In this document: positions 11,210 through 21,576 of the stretch, in pieces
Position numbering within the stretch: position 1 is the stretch's first letter
Layout of the letters: every line of letters begins with the position of its first letter
NCBI GenBank assembly: GCA_000827495.1
Contig: KN817521.1
Location: forward strand, 372,001 to 436,000
Source of the DNA: Hypholoma sublateritium FD-334 SS-4
Taxonomy: Eukaryota > Basidiomycota > Agaricomycetes > Agaricales > Strophariaceae
DNA: 64,000 nt
Direction: 5' to 3'
Translations under genes and position numbers: made by a program
The notes under the pieces: generated by a model
Seen by the model: the letters and a program-made list of their open reading frames with translations, nothing else
Told to the model about the DNA's origin: nothing
Databases searched by the model: none

Positions 11210-13522
11210 ATGATGAAGCCCACTCACTTAAGTATCTGGACTCGCGGAATCCGGCGAGCAAAAAGCATAGTCCGCCCCACTCCACCAGAACAGGCACCGC
11301 CTTTCGTCTCTGGTGGTTCTCTGTTCAGCCCTACTCATTGGGCTGACGAAGGCCTGGTTGTGAGTGCAAGAGAAATACAGGACACACGCGATGAGTTTTC
11401 GGGCTCGACGATTTGCTCGAAGGACTTTGGGAAACACACTTTCGCCGGTATGGTTCCGTCAGATTTCGCCATCGAGGATTTTTTGGAGCAAACGGAATGT
11501 TACGACCTCGACAACGCGCGCTGGAAAAACGTACCTCGCAGATGCAGGAAGGTTTCGGAGCTCTTCGAACCTATGCGTGCTCTGGTGTTCGCCGTTTTCG
11601 ATCATTTTAGATACAGGCATAGCGCAGTTATTGACTCATTCAACATTCCGACATATTCGTCAGAACACAGCATGAAGGTCTTACCGCATTTCATGGGCCT
11701 TGGATGCGGCTCCAACTTTGGCCTAATCCCATCTGCTTTCGAATCTGGTCCCTCGTATGCTGCCTGCACCTCCTTCCTCGACCTCCAAATTGAAGATAAG
11801 CGGAATTATGACGACGACGTAATCCAACTTGCAATCTATGCTCGGTGAGGACGATCCAAAATATACTTCTTCAAGGGTATTCTGACATGCCTGCTCAGTC
11901 AATGTTTTCACCAGCAAAGCAACAGGAAATTCGTATACGGACTTCTGGTCACCGAAAAGAACTTTGAACTTCATGTCTTTGATCGCAGCGGCATCTGCTA
12001 CTCTATTCCCTGGGACATCCACAGGCACCCAGTCGAGTTCGTCCGCATGCTTCTGGGAATATGGTCGCCCGACAACGAGCTCATTGGATTCAACACGAGT
12101 ATTTACTGGGAACAAGATCACCTCGGCGACTGGCGCCGATTCATGAACAGTGTCGATGCATCCGGTTCTCCTACGCGCTATCGCCTTGCTCCGCGCAAAC
12201 CTGTCTTCACGATTTGGCAGATCGCAGGGCGGGGTACTTGCTGCTGGCGAACACGCGATAAGCAAGGAAGGAAACTCCTGATCAAGGAATCATGGCGCGA
12301 TGTGGAGCACAGTCGGGAGACCGACTTCCTGAAAATGGCTGTCGGCCTTGAAGGCGTCGTTCAGCTCATTGCTAGCGAAGAAGGACCACTTGTGTCTGAG
12401 CTTCGGGGACCCACGGTCGTTGCCTCGGCTCCCTTTGTGGACCGCCAGTTCTCGCGGAACATTCTCGTCGACTATGACTCTTCGACGATTGAAAAATTCC
12501 AAGGCCGACGAGATCTCTTATACGCTTTCCAGGAAGCAATCACAGGTATGTTTGCCGTTTCTGTTCGTTTTGTGCTTTGGAAGCTGACAGAGACTCCCTC
12601 AGGGCATCAGAATCTGTGGAACGCAGGTATTCTGCATGGTGATATCAATGAAGGGAACATCATCATTGGGACCCAGTCATTCTCGGAAGGGCCGTCGGCA
12701 GTGCTTATCGACTTGGACCTTGCCATCCGGGTGGATCAACATTCCAATGGATTCTTCCATGAATACGTAAGAAAATACTTTCGATCAGGGTAAATCTTGT
12801 TTGACTAACGAATTTGTATGCAGGGCACACGAGAGTTCGCTTCAATTAACTTATTGGAGTTTCACGAACCTGGCCGCCATGAGTTCACTCGCGACTACCT
12901 TGACGACTTAGAGTCGTTTTTCTACCTGCTGTGCAAAATCTGCTCGACGTACACCGGCCCCGGACAGAAAGTCGACAAAATGCCCGACTTCGTTAGCGAA
13001 TGGGATCAGCCCAGCGCTCGCCTAGCCGCCCTCGCGAAGTTCACCACGCTGCTCTGCCCAGACTATGAACCGACGCCGTACTTCGGCCCCATATTCCAAA
13101 CGCTGCTGGATAAATACCACAAGTTCATCGCGTCAGCCGCAGGCCACAAACGCACGATGCGGCTGAAGCGCGAGCGCCGGCGTGAAGATGCGCCGTCCTG
13201 GGCGGATCTGCGGCCGGCGGCAGACAGGGACTACGCGCGGGTGCTCGAGTTCATCGATGAGGCTATCGAGGAGCTCACGTTCGGGCGTTTCATGGAGGTG
13301 CACGATCCGGAGTTGGAGGAAGCGGCAGATCGCGCTCGTGAAGCGGGGGATAGGGCGTACGAGTCTCCGCCGTCTACGCTGCTCGATTGGCCTCAGTTTC
13401 CGCCGGTGTTCATCCATCCTACACATCCGGGTCTGCGGAGGAAAGCGTGCGATGAGGATGACATTGGGTATTATGCCCCTCCTACAAAAAAGCACAGAGG
13501 GGTATTGGTCGGGACACCATAA
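11210..13522 (+). CDS. Fungal-type protein kinase, FunK1 family
   Basis: Four exons, 11210-11844, 11899-12545, 12603-12766 and 12824-13522, join in phase to 714 residues. FunK1 kinases are expanded in mushroom-forming fungi, and their substrates are unknown. The kinase core begins near residue 320 (GRGTCCWRTRDKQGRKLLIKESW, with the VAIK-type lysine in LIKES). The catalytic loop is HGDINEGNI (HRD replaced by HGD) and the metal-binding DFG is DLD in LIDLDLAI. The activation-segment end GTREFASINLL and the family-typical RDYLDDLESFFYLL follow. The tail has basic and acidic stretches and ends KKHRGVLVGTP. A full N-terminal FunK1 module of about 300 residues is present, so it looks intact. Confidence 0.88.
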
Positions 13523-14180
13523 CCTCTTCGCTTTGAGTTTTACTTTTATGAATCCTCCAGTTTGTTCCATCAACACGTCGACTATTATATTGTACACTAG
13601 TATTTCGGGTATTTTCTCCTCATTTATAATATTATATGTTATTCACGGGCGTGGAATAGGTCCAAAAAATGAGTGCGCTCGGTGTGCATTCGGCGTCCAC
13701 AGAGCGATATGGTCCACCATATGATCACAGCGGCGCGAAAGGTGTGCGTTGAACGTCGAGGAATTGTTCGGCGAGCAAAATGGGCATGGCCGGCACTTGG
13801 TCTAATGACTCGGACGGGCGTTTGTCGCCTGTCCGTGTGTTCTGCTTTTCGGGGTGCCACTATTGTGAAAAGTATGCTCCACCGATACACTTTTTCGGGA
13901 GCAAGCTCGGATGGTAGCTGCGGTACTTACTTTGGGTGATACTGATAATTTCGGAATTGGCCAAAAATTTGTGCTACATTGCATGTTGCACGAAGCACTC
14001 ACAATATTTATAGTGGCCGCAGCTGCAATGGAGGTCATCTCCAAGCAATTTCGCTGCCACCTCCAGTATATTACGTGGCTAACCAACCGACAGGATATAT
14101 AACGTCGTCGACTCAGAGCGCATTCAACGAATAGTCTTACTATATTGCACCCCTCCCAGCCGGACCCTCTACACCCCAAG
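13523..14180. other. Intergenic
   Basis: 3' flank of the kinase (AT-rich from about 13570 to 13640) and promoter of the next gene. An antisense ORF at 13802-14359 has no domain-like features and was rejected. Confidence 0.5.
14096..14102 (+). promoter_or_regulatory. TATA box for the 14.2 kb gene
   Basis: TATATAA lies 85 bases upstream of the ATG at 14181. An ACCAACC motif lies just upstream. Confidence 0.45.
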
Positions 14181-14872
14181 ATGGTATGTCTTCCAGAAAT
14201 TGATTCTATATCAAGAGGCTCACTACCTATCTCATGCCGCAGTTCTTCATGAACAAAGCCTGGCAGCTTACGGAATTCAGCAGCCATCATGCTGCGCAGT
14301 TGGAAAAACCCGGTGCACAGAGCCTGAGGGACCCACTGATTCCGAAAGCACCTTCCCAAACGAGCGAAAAATACCCGGCCATCGATGTGACGCCCGCAGC
14401 TGGTAAAGATTCATTATCACCTATAGTATCGGCGTCCAGTGGACCCGGTCGAGTCCCATGGCTAGACGAGATCTCACATCACCCCATGCACTCGCCGCAT
14501 CCGGTACCTTCATTACCAAAGGACGCCAGCGGAGAAAAGCCACCAACACTCGACGACGGCGAGGACGGCGAATGGGAGCTTGAGCTGGACTGTCCACCCC
14601 AATATTGCAACGGCACCCTCAATGACAGCGGCTATGACTCTGCATCGGACGTGGATTGCATCATAGACGAGAATGGGGTAGGGATCATATGGCACGTCGG
14701 TGGCGAGTACGATGGGGCCCCTGTCGGTGACGCGGTGAACAATGCAGAGGACGAGTCAGACTTCCTTCATGTGGACATATTCCCGGCCGAGATGTACTTC
14801 CGGACCATGTCTCTGCGTGCCACCGTCGCTCGGTACGCTGGGTTACATTCCGAAGACGGTGGTGGTGAATAA
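14181..14872 (+). CDS. Acidic protein of unknown function
   Basis: I do not recognise this family. The best model puts only the ATG (14181-14183) in the first coding exon. It is followed at once by a GTATGT donor, an intron at 14184-14242 ending CATGCCGCAG, and one exon at 14243-14872, giving about 210 residues. An unspliced start at 14234 would give the same frame with MPQ added. The protein is Pro/Ser-rich in its first half and strongly acidic in its middle (DDGEDGEWELELD, SGYDSASDVDCIIDENG), with no membrane segment or signal peptide. A possible folded segment is DFLHVDIFPAEMYFRTMSLRATVARYAG near the end. A TATA box and CT-rich leader support expression. Confidence 0.55.
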
Positions 14873-15362
14873 GGAATTGGTCTGACTTATCGTATCCTGC
14901 GATGCTCTCGACTGATTTTGTTTTCTTTCCTGGATTTGTTTAGTACTATATTATCTTGAAATTCTATTTTTAGCTCAACACATTTTCATCCTCTTTGCAT
15001 GTAACTCTTCGCACTGTTCATCGTACTCTAAATCTATACTATTACTAAATACATTTCATTTGATAATTAGGCCACGTAACTGTAGCTTGGTTGCATACAG
15101 TTGCAGATTCACGAATTGATACATGGATACTAGACCCATGTTCCAGGAAGGAACCACAGGGTAAGTTACATGTAATATGGACAGAATACTTAGTACAATG
15201 ACGATGAAGAACGTTTAGAAATATTGAGTGGGTAGAAAAGGTATTGTGGACGGTAAACCGACGTATATTGAAAGAGAGAAACCATCCTTAGGAATGCGTA
15301 CTGAAAAAATGTGCAGGAGTATGCACTGTCGAAGTCATAGATAAACATCAGCTCCCACCAAT
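14873..15362. other. Intergenic between two gene 3' ends
   Basis: AT-rich convergent 3' flanks of the acidic protein gene and the F-box gene. No gene seen. Confidence 0.5.
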
Positions 15363-16260
15363 CTAGATCTTCGACAGCCTCTCGAAGAATCCACGAGCCT
15401 TGCGAATATCAGGACATACTGCCAATCTGAATTTCTCATCTTCTAACAGGACTCTCCTTGCAAGTTCTCCATTGGCTAGCCACGCAGCCATGCCAAGTCG
15501 CGCGCCGCTGTCCTTAAAAACCTTGGCGAGTCTATCCCGCTGGAGCGACCATTTGAGCTTGCGGACAGTAGGCAGAAGAGAGCGTGCGACGTTTGGGGAG
15601 GACGACTCGACATCAGGATAGACCTGGCGAGAGTATAGAGCCTTCAGCGTGCTCCCGGGGACTGCGCGCCGACGGAGCTGTCCTGAGAGGACATTGGACG
15701 CGAGGCGGCGCGAAAGAGCGCGTCCGTTCTCGTATTGGATGATTGCCTAGGAAATACGTCAAGATTCATTTCCATGTCATTCAAAAACAGGTAAGCACTG
15801 ATAAAGAGGCAGACAAATAACGTACATTTTTGGAATAGAAATAAGCGCCCATCCTCCACTGCCGCTCTATACCAAGCCTGAACACGCCGCGGTGAACGAG
15901 GTCGAGGACCGTGGGTCGAAGGGCGTGGCCCTGGGGGCCAGTTCCAAAGAGATTGTGGCTCACACGAGCGGGCGATACGGTGAGCAGTCGGTATCTATGC
16001 AGCACCGGGTCTGCCGTGAGCAACGCGAGTGAGGGCACGACCTGCTCGATAATAGCCAATTCTGGAAGGTCCAAATAAGAGACTAGTCAACGGTTTGTCA
16101 GTAGTGAATACATATTTGCTTTTAGCGGGACATACATACGAATGTGAAGAAGAATCTCGGGAGGGAAGCTCAGCAGTCCATCACAGGGGCTTGGAGGCTG
16201 CGAGGGAGCAGCTTGTTCATCGCTGTGTCCAGCAGCAGCATAGATGGGATCCAAGGACAT
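15363..16260 (-). CDS. F-box protein
   Basis: Exons 16260-16140, 16082-15826 and 15746-15363 join in phase to 253 residues. An F-box spans the first splice (LLSFPPEILLHI|LSYLDLPELAIIEQV), indicating a substrate adaptor of an SCF ubiquitin ligase that binds Skp1. The rest contains HRYRLLTVSPARVSHNLFG, a segment often found in Agaricomycete F-box proteins, then a helical C-terminal part ending FFERLSKI. No WD40 or leucine-rich repeats are visible. The target is unknown. Confidence 0.78.
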
Positions 16261-16660
16261 GACGTGGAGTCAGAAAGGGTAGAAGCACCCGGTACTGCCA
16301 CTTATAATGTACAGAGAGATGAGTGTAGAAGCAGAGTGTGGGTATCTGAGGTGCAGAGCCGCCGCAGCGTTGTCAACCTCAACCCTTTTCGGACGTGACA
16401 TGATCAGAGCCTTGGTACACGTGACCGACGCGTCTGCAGGCAGCATGTCGCGCGACGCGGGCAGTAGATACCAACTGAGAAATCAGACCTATGTGGAACT
16501 TGAGGACTGCGTTAACAAAGTCGGCGTATCTATCTACATGAATTATGAATTTATTATATCTACTCTACAAACATCCACAGCGATATTTGATTAGTTTATT
16601 ACACTTCTGGCCAACGTCTGGGGTTAAGCGCCCATATAAATAGGACAATCCTCTTTTTAT
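16261..16660. other. Intergenic
   Basis: Upstream region of the F-box gene and 3' flank of ALG9. Short overlapping ORFs without domain features; nothing else seen. Confidence 0.45.
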
Positions 16661-19060
16661 TCATGTCCAGCGCGCCATTTTTGAGACCCTGTCGACTTTC
16701 TCGTTGACCTGCTTGATGTTTTTCAACAAGCAGTAGTCCCCAAACTCGTTGCTGCCTTGCCACAGCTGACCAGGCAGCCAGAAGGCGCGGGTCAGCAGGG
16801 TCGAGTGACGGGCATCGAGGAACGGCTGGCAGATCACGCGCTCCCATGTATCGGGCATAGCAGCGTATCGGGGTTCAAGAGGAGTGGACACCGGGTGTTG
16901 TGGGAAGTCCAGGTCGACAAGGTAATCACACTGACTTACTGGGACCTATTATGGTGTGAGAGCATGAGCAAAAGCACACGAATGCCGTAAGAGAAACTCA
17001 CATAGTGCGAGAGATCTTCCTTGTTCAAGTCATTGAGGTCTTGTGGGACATACGTTGTCTGCGGCTTGATCCACCAGTTCTTTGAGATATCCAAAAGAGC
17101 AGTATGATTCCCAGAAAGGCTGTTGATTTCATCATCTGCAGTCAACTTCTCCTCGAAATGGCGGGGTAGCATTCCATCGAACTCGCTCTTGATAAATTCA
17201 ACCTTGATACCATTCGGAACGAGGTAGTTCCCCGGGAAGAGGTGCCATTCTTTTCCCAAACACAACGTAAGGTTCAATTCTTTAATGGGAGTGAGATCGA
17301 TGCGGGGAGTGTCTTCCTCCAAGGTACCTTCCGGGTAGACTGGCAGGAGGCCCGTGACATTGAGCAGCCGGGGAATTTCGGAGATTTGGAATTGGAAAGC
17401 AATACCGAGAGGCGCGTGGTAATATTGGGAGAGAGCGATTATACGAGAGATCCCGATTACTGAGGATGCTACAACAAGAGAGAAGGTAAAGTTGGTGAAA
17501 ATCAGGGATTGCGACGCCTATGCAGTTTAGTCGTTTGGTTAGTGAGACCAAAACAAAGGCGAATAACTCACTCGGTAAGGGGAGTTTGTGCTCTTGATAT
17601 AGGCTACTTCCAACCATCCTCTTAGAAGATATACGCACACAGCCGCATTGAAGCATATTAACGGGTAGGCCGGGAACATGAAGCGTTCTTCCTTGTGAGG
17701 TTGCAGCGACAAAATCGCGATCCAGAGGTACATCGGAGCTAGCCTCAACGCCAATACTGTGAACGGGGAACTTTGATTGGCGCTTGGCGTATAGAAGCCA
17801 AGGCGTTTTCGGTCAATGAAATAGGAGACCACAAGAGCAGGGAGGGACAGCAAGCCAAAGAGCGGAAGGTAGTTGAAGTTGAGGATGAGATTTTTGACGT
17901 AGAAGTCCAGAGGCTCGGTGCCATACAGCTCTGGCCCGCGTTCTGTGCCGCCGAAGATGTTGTAGTGTACAATATTCCATGGAACAATGGCCAACTTTCC
18001 ATACGCAAGGCTGTCGATGGCGATGACGGGGACCAATATGAGCAGAGCCACAACACCTGAACCAATCAAACGTGCAGCGCGCTGGGTGAGCCAGATGACA
18101 CGATCTTCGGGAGTTACGACGTCTGCGCCATAGACAAATAGTTCTTCGAAAATAAATGGAATGGCAAGCGCGAGGGCGAACGGCCATCCAACAATCCCTC
18201 CTACTGCAAAGAGGAGCGTGGCGGCAAAGGTGCGGTGTGTGTTTCTGGAGCTGGTCGGGATGAACGCGTACGACATAGCCAGGGATGTGGTGTACATAGC
18301 GAATGTCGATGGAAGTAAAGCTAGAAGAAATCAGTCCTGAGAATTAGATAGAAGCGAAGAGTTAGCTTACCTGTAGACGAAATCCACATGCCGGCGCTAA
18401 ACAGCGTAAAGAAGAAAAAGTATCGTCCGACGCGCTCATTGATCCTCTCAACAATAGTCCGGTAAAGTTTCGCCTCTACGAGGGTAGATATCAGGGCTAA
18501 AGATATGCGGACGGCGAAGAAGGCTGCGCGCTGTTATAGAATTAGCAGACCGCATCATGGGGAATTGCTAGCGCACTTTATCACCGGGAAGCACGAGCTT
18601 TCCTATGTGCGGTGGAATAATGTGGAGAAGGATGTAGGCCCAGCTACGCAATGCGTAAACTGGTGAGAGTTCCCATGTTTGAAATCCGTAGCCTTGGTCT
18701 AGGAAATGCAGCGGTTCCCAAAAGTTGAACACTGCGAGGTGGATCGGGTCAACGCAGTGCGCGTGTGATGTAATTCGTGTAGAACTGACCTTCGTCACAG
18801 TCGCTGATGTTCGTGTACATAGCGCCTGCGATACGTACTAGCAGTAGAATACGAACAGCAAGTGAGAACGACGGCATCCACGGTCGACGCTGTGCTCTGT
18901 AGATTGGTCAACAAGCACGCCTAGGTCCATTGAGGCTGCTCGCTCACCTTCGAAGTTGATCCTGCAGGATACCGGTATGCCTGGCTGCAGGAGCAGGTTT
19001 TGGCTTTTCTTCGACATTCGTGGGTCGCCGAAAAGATATGTTTTGGACCCGCGAGGACAT
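16661..19060 (-). CDS. ALG9: ALG9 mannosyltransferase (GT22, ER membrane)
   Basis: Dolichyl-phosphate-mannose-dependent alpha-1,2-mannosyltransferase that adds mannoses to the lipid-linked N-glycan precursor in the ER lumen. The ATG at 19060 starts MSSRVQNISFRRP. After two introns the signature SDCDEVFNFWEPLHFL appears, split by an intron at the DE|V junction, where the acidic residues are catalytic in GT22. Further family motifs are FQTWELSPVYALRSW, FGGTERGPELYGTEPLDFY and HKEERFMFPAYPLICFNAA. Many transmembrane helices are evident. The luminal C-terminal part contains CLGKEWHLFPGNYLVP and ends KVDRVSKMARWT. The gene has many small exons and I did not fix every boundary. Length is about 600 residues, as expected for Alg9. 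Confidence 0.9.
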
Positions 19061-19305
19061 TTTTTGGAGAATAAACGTTCGGGGTGAAGCTTGAGCAATG
19101 AGGGGGCTTGCGTCATACCGAATTTGGAAATTACGACACGGGGATGCCGAACATCCTTCGGAGGTTCGCGGACTTGCTAACCTTCTTGCTGACTCCCAAC
19201 TGACTCCATGCTGACCCCATCCTTCGTTATTTATAATTCACTTTCACTTGGCCCTCTTTAACGACTTGCCAAAGCCCTATCGGCTTTAAAAACTAGACTG
19301 CTCCA

Positions 19306-20878
19306 ATGACTTTCGCTGCCAATATCTCCAGACTTGTATTTTCCACAGGCGTTTCCCATGACCTTGAAAATCTGGTACGACTCTACGGGTGGACGGCATC
19401 TGCAGTCTTGCTTTCTCTAACGAGCCTCGCTCTTCACTTTTATCGACGCCAACATCGTACAACTGTCCATTCGCCAACATCAAGTGTTGCCGTCAAATCC
19501 CATTCAACAATCAGTGCGATAATAACCCCACAGCCCGGAGATGTGCGCGTGTCGAAGATCTTGATACATCCAATAAAGGTGGGTCAAGCCCGAACGCAAG
19601 CTCCATCCTCCTCCTTACATTGAAGACCTATAGAGCTGCAGGGGTATCTCCGTACCTATGGCAAAGTACACTCCTGAAGGTTTAGAGGTCTGTTGACTTG
19701 GACTACGAAAGTATCTGGAAATGCAGCTTCCTAAATTCAAACAGAATGATAGGATATGGTCTATCATGGATGCCACAAAGCTAAAAATCCTTACTGCAAG
19801 GGAGGTTCCTAAGGTATATATATGGTTTTATCTAAAATAACACGACATAATACAATGTTCTGTCTGTAGATGGTTCTGATAACGCCTTCTATTGAGAGAG
19901 ATGGTGCGCTCAAGGTCGACTTCCCGGAGAGTTCGGGGTGTGAACCCTTTTCTGTTTCTCTCTTACCCACGGAGGAGATGTTCCAGTCTTGGACACTGTA
20001 AGTCTCTGCGATACACAAACTCCAAAATACTCATCGGCATGCGGCAAAACATGCAGGCTTCCAGAGATTGAGATGTGGCCAACGCATGCCCCAATGGATG
20101 GTTATATCTGTGAATCACTGACTGGTCCCAGAGGAACCGCGTCAGCGACTTTATCCAAGTACTTTGGAAAGCCAGTGCACCTTGTCCGCAAGGGACGCAA
20201 GCCCCGGCGAATAGACCCAACGGTTACTTTCCCCGAGCTGGATGCAACAGCAAAGTATCAGGACATGTACCCGCTCCTAGTACTCTCCGAAGAAAGCACA
20301 GTGGCTGTTGACACAGAACTCCGGAAGCATGTTGGATCACAAGGCATCGCTGAGAATTGGAGCGTGGATAATGTCCCAATTGAAAGGTGCGTGAGCGCTG
20401 ACAGCGTTTGATTATATATATATCTTCGTGAACATATATCTCCTTGTATCGGTTTGCTCTCAAACGAAGCACCATCTAATGAATAGTGTCCCCGTTAGGT
20501 TCCGACCCAATATTGTCTTTCGAGGTGGCGGACCGTTTGCTGAAGACAACTGGGAAGAGATATCGATCGGCTCCGAACGATCACCTTCAATAACGCTGGT
20601 GTCAAAGTGCACAAGATGTCTGGTAGGTCCTATTTCTTGTCAATGAAAATATTTACCGACTTTACCTATAGCTTCCCAACGTCAGCCCTGAAACGGGGGA
20701 GCGAGATAGCGCTGTCCCTTTTAAAGTGCTGATGAAGTTCAGGACTGGGATTGATCCAACACACAAACTGAAACCTTGCGTTGGGTGTAACGGTGTTCCC
20801 AGCAGAAGCGGTAGTGTGAGTGTTGGGGATTGGGTGTACGTCAAGAAGATGATCACGGGCCAAATGAAATCATCATAG
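19306..20878 (+). CDS. MOSC-domain protein (mARC-like molybdenum enzyme)
   Basis: Exons 19306-19578, 19634-19687, 19745-19813 and 19870 onward, with further introns near 20000, 20390 and 20625. The N-terminus has one membrane helix (LYGWTASAVLLSLTSLALHFY) followed by Arg/His, as in membrane-anchored mitochondrial amidoxime-reducing components. A beta-barrel MOSC N-terminal domain follows (VSKILIHPIK|SCRGISVPMAKYTPEGLE), then a MOSC domain with RFRPNIVFRGGGPFAEDNW and TRC|LLPNVSPETGERD, where the cysteine in TRC corresponds to the molybdenum ligand position. The end GDWVYVKK is typical. Likely activity is reduction of N-hydroxylated substrates with cytochrome b5 partners. This is inferred from the family. 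Confidence 0.85.
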
Positions 20879-21576
20879 ACTTGACGATGTAAACGTGATC
20901 GCCACGAATGCCCAGACGCCTTGAAAAGATCCCCAAGGAATGGTAGAGAGTGGTGTCACTGTTGGGGTTGTATATGCGCTGAATGACTCAGTGGTATAAG
21001 GTTCCCGGACGTAGGTGCATTAAGACCTTTTGTACATGTATCGTTTTGTGCAGCTCGTCCTTGCGGGAATGACGCTGGCCGGCTAGCTGCCGGGCCGTCG
21101 TCAAATAACGGCACACGGTATTGATAGCAAACACAAGAGGCCATCGAAAAGTTACTCTGGATTCGGGAAAGAGCAGATGGCCAGGCACTCGCGCCATTAC
21201 TACTATCTCCTACAGGAAGATCTAGCCCGATCCCGTGTTACCTATTGTGGACATGGGGACACGTTTGTAGATTTTGCCCGTTTTTGAAGCATATCGTCTG
21301 TAGCCCAAGAAAGAGAAGTCGGCGCGCTGACGGTGCATAGGCATTAGTTTAGCAACGATCTTGGTGAACTCTGGCTAGCACAAGTTCAAGCTCCCCGGGT
21401 CGCCTGCCTTGGAAGATCACGTGTAATTTAGAGTATAGCTGTTACGGTCAGTTGAGAGAAATTAGTTTGAAATTGATTGAATCCATCATCCCCTCCTCTC
21501 CCCCTCATCTTCCCCAGACAATTCGTCGCTGTCCCGGATCAGATCCTGGTGTCCAGCCAAACCTCCGCCTGTAGTA
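20879..21576. other. Intergenic
   Basis: 3' flank of the MOSC gene and promoter of the deubiquitinase. ORFs at 20956-21197 on the minus strand have no recognisable content. Nothing else seen. Confidence 0.45.

Noticed and set aside
13802..14359. 185-codon minus-strand ORF
   Set aside because: Overlaps a promoter with TATA box and the start of the acidic-protein gene; no recognisable content.
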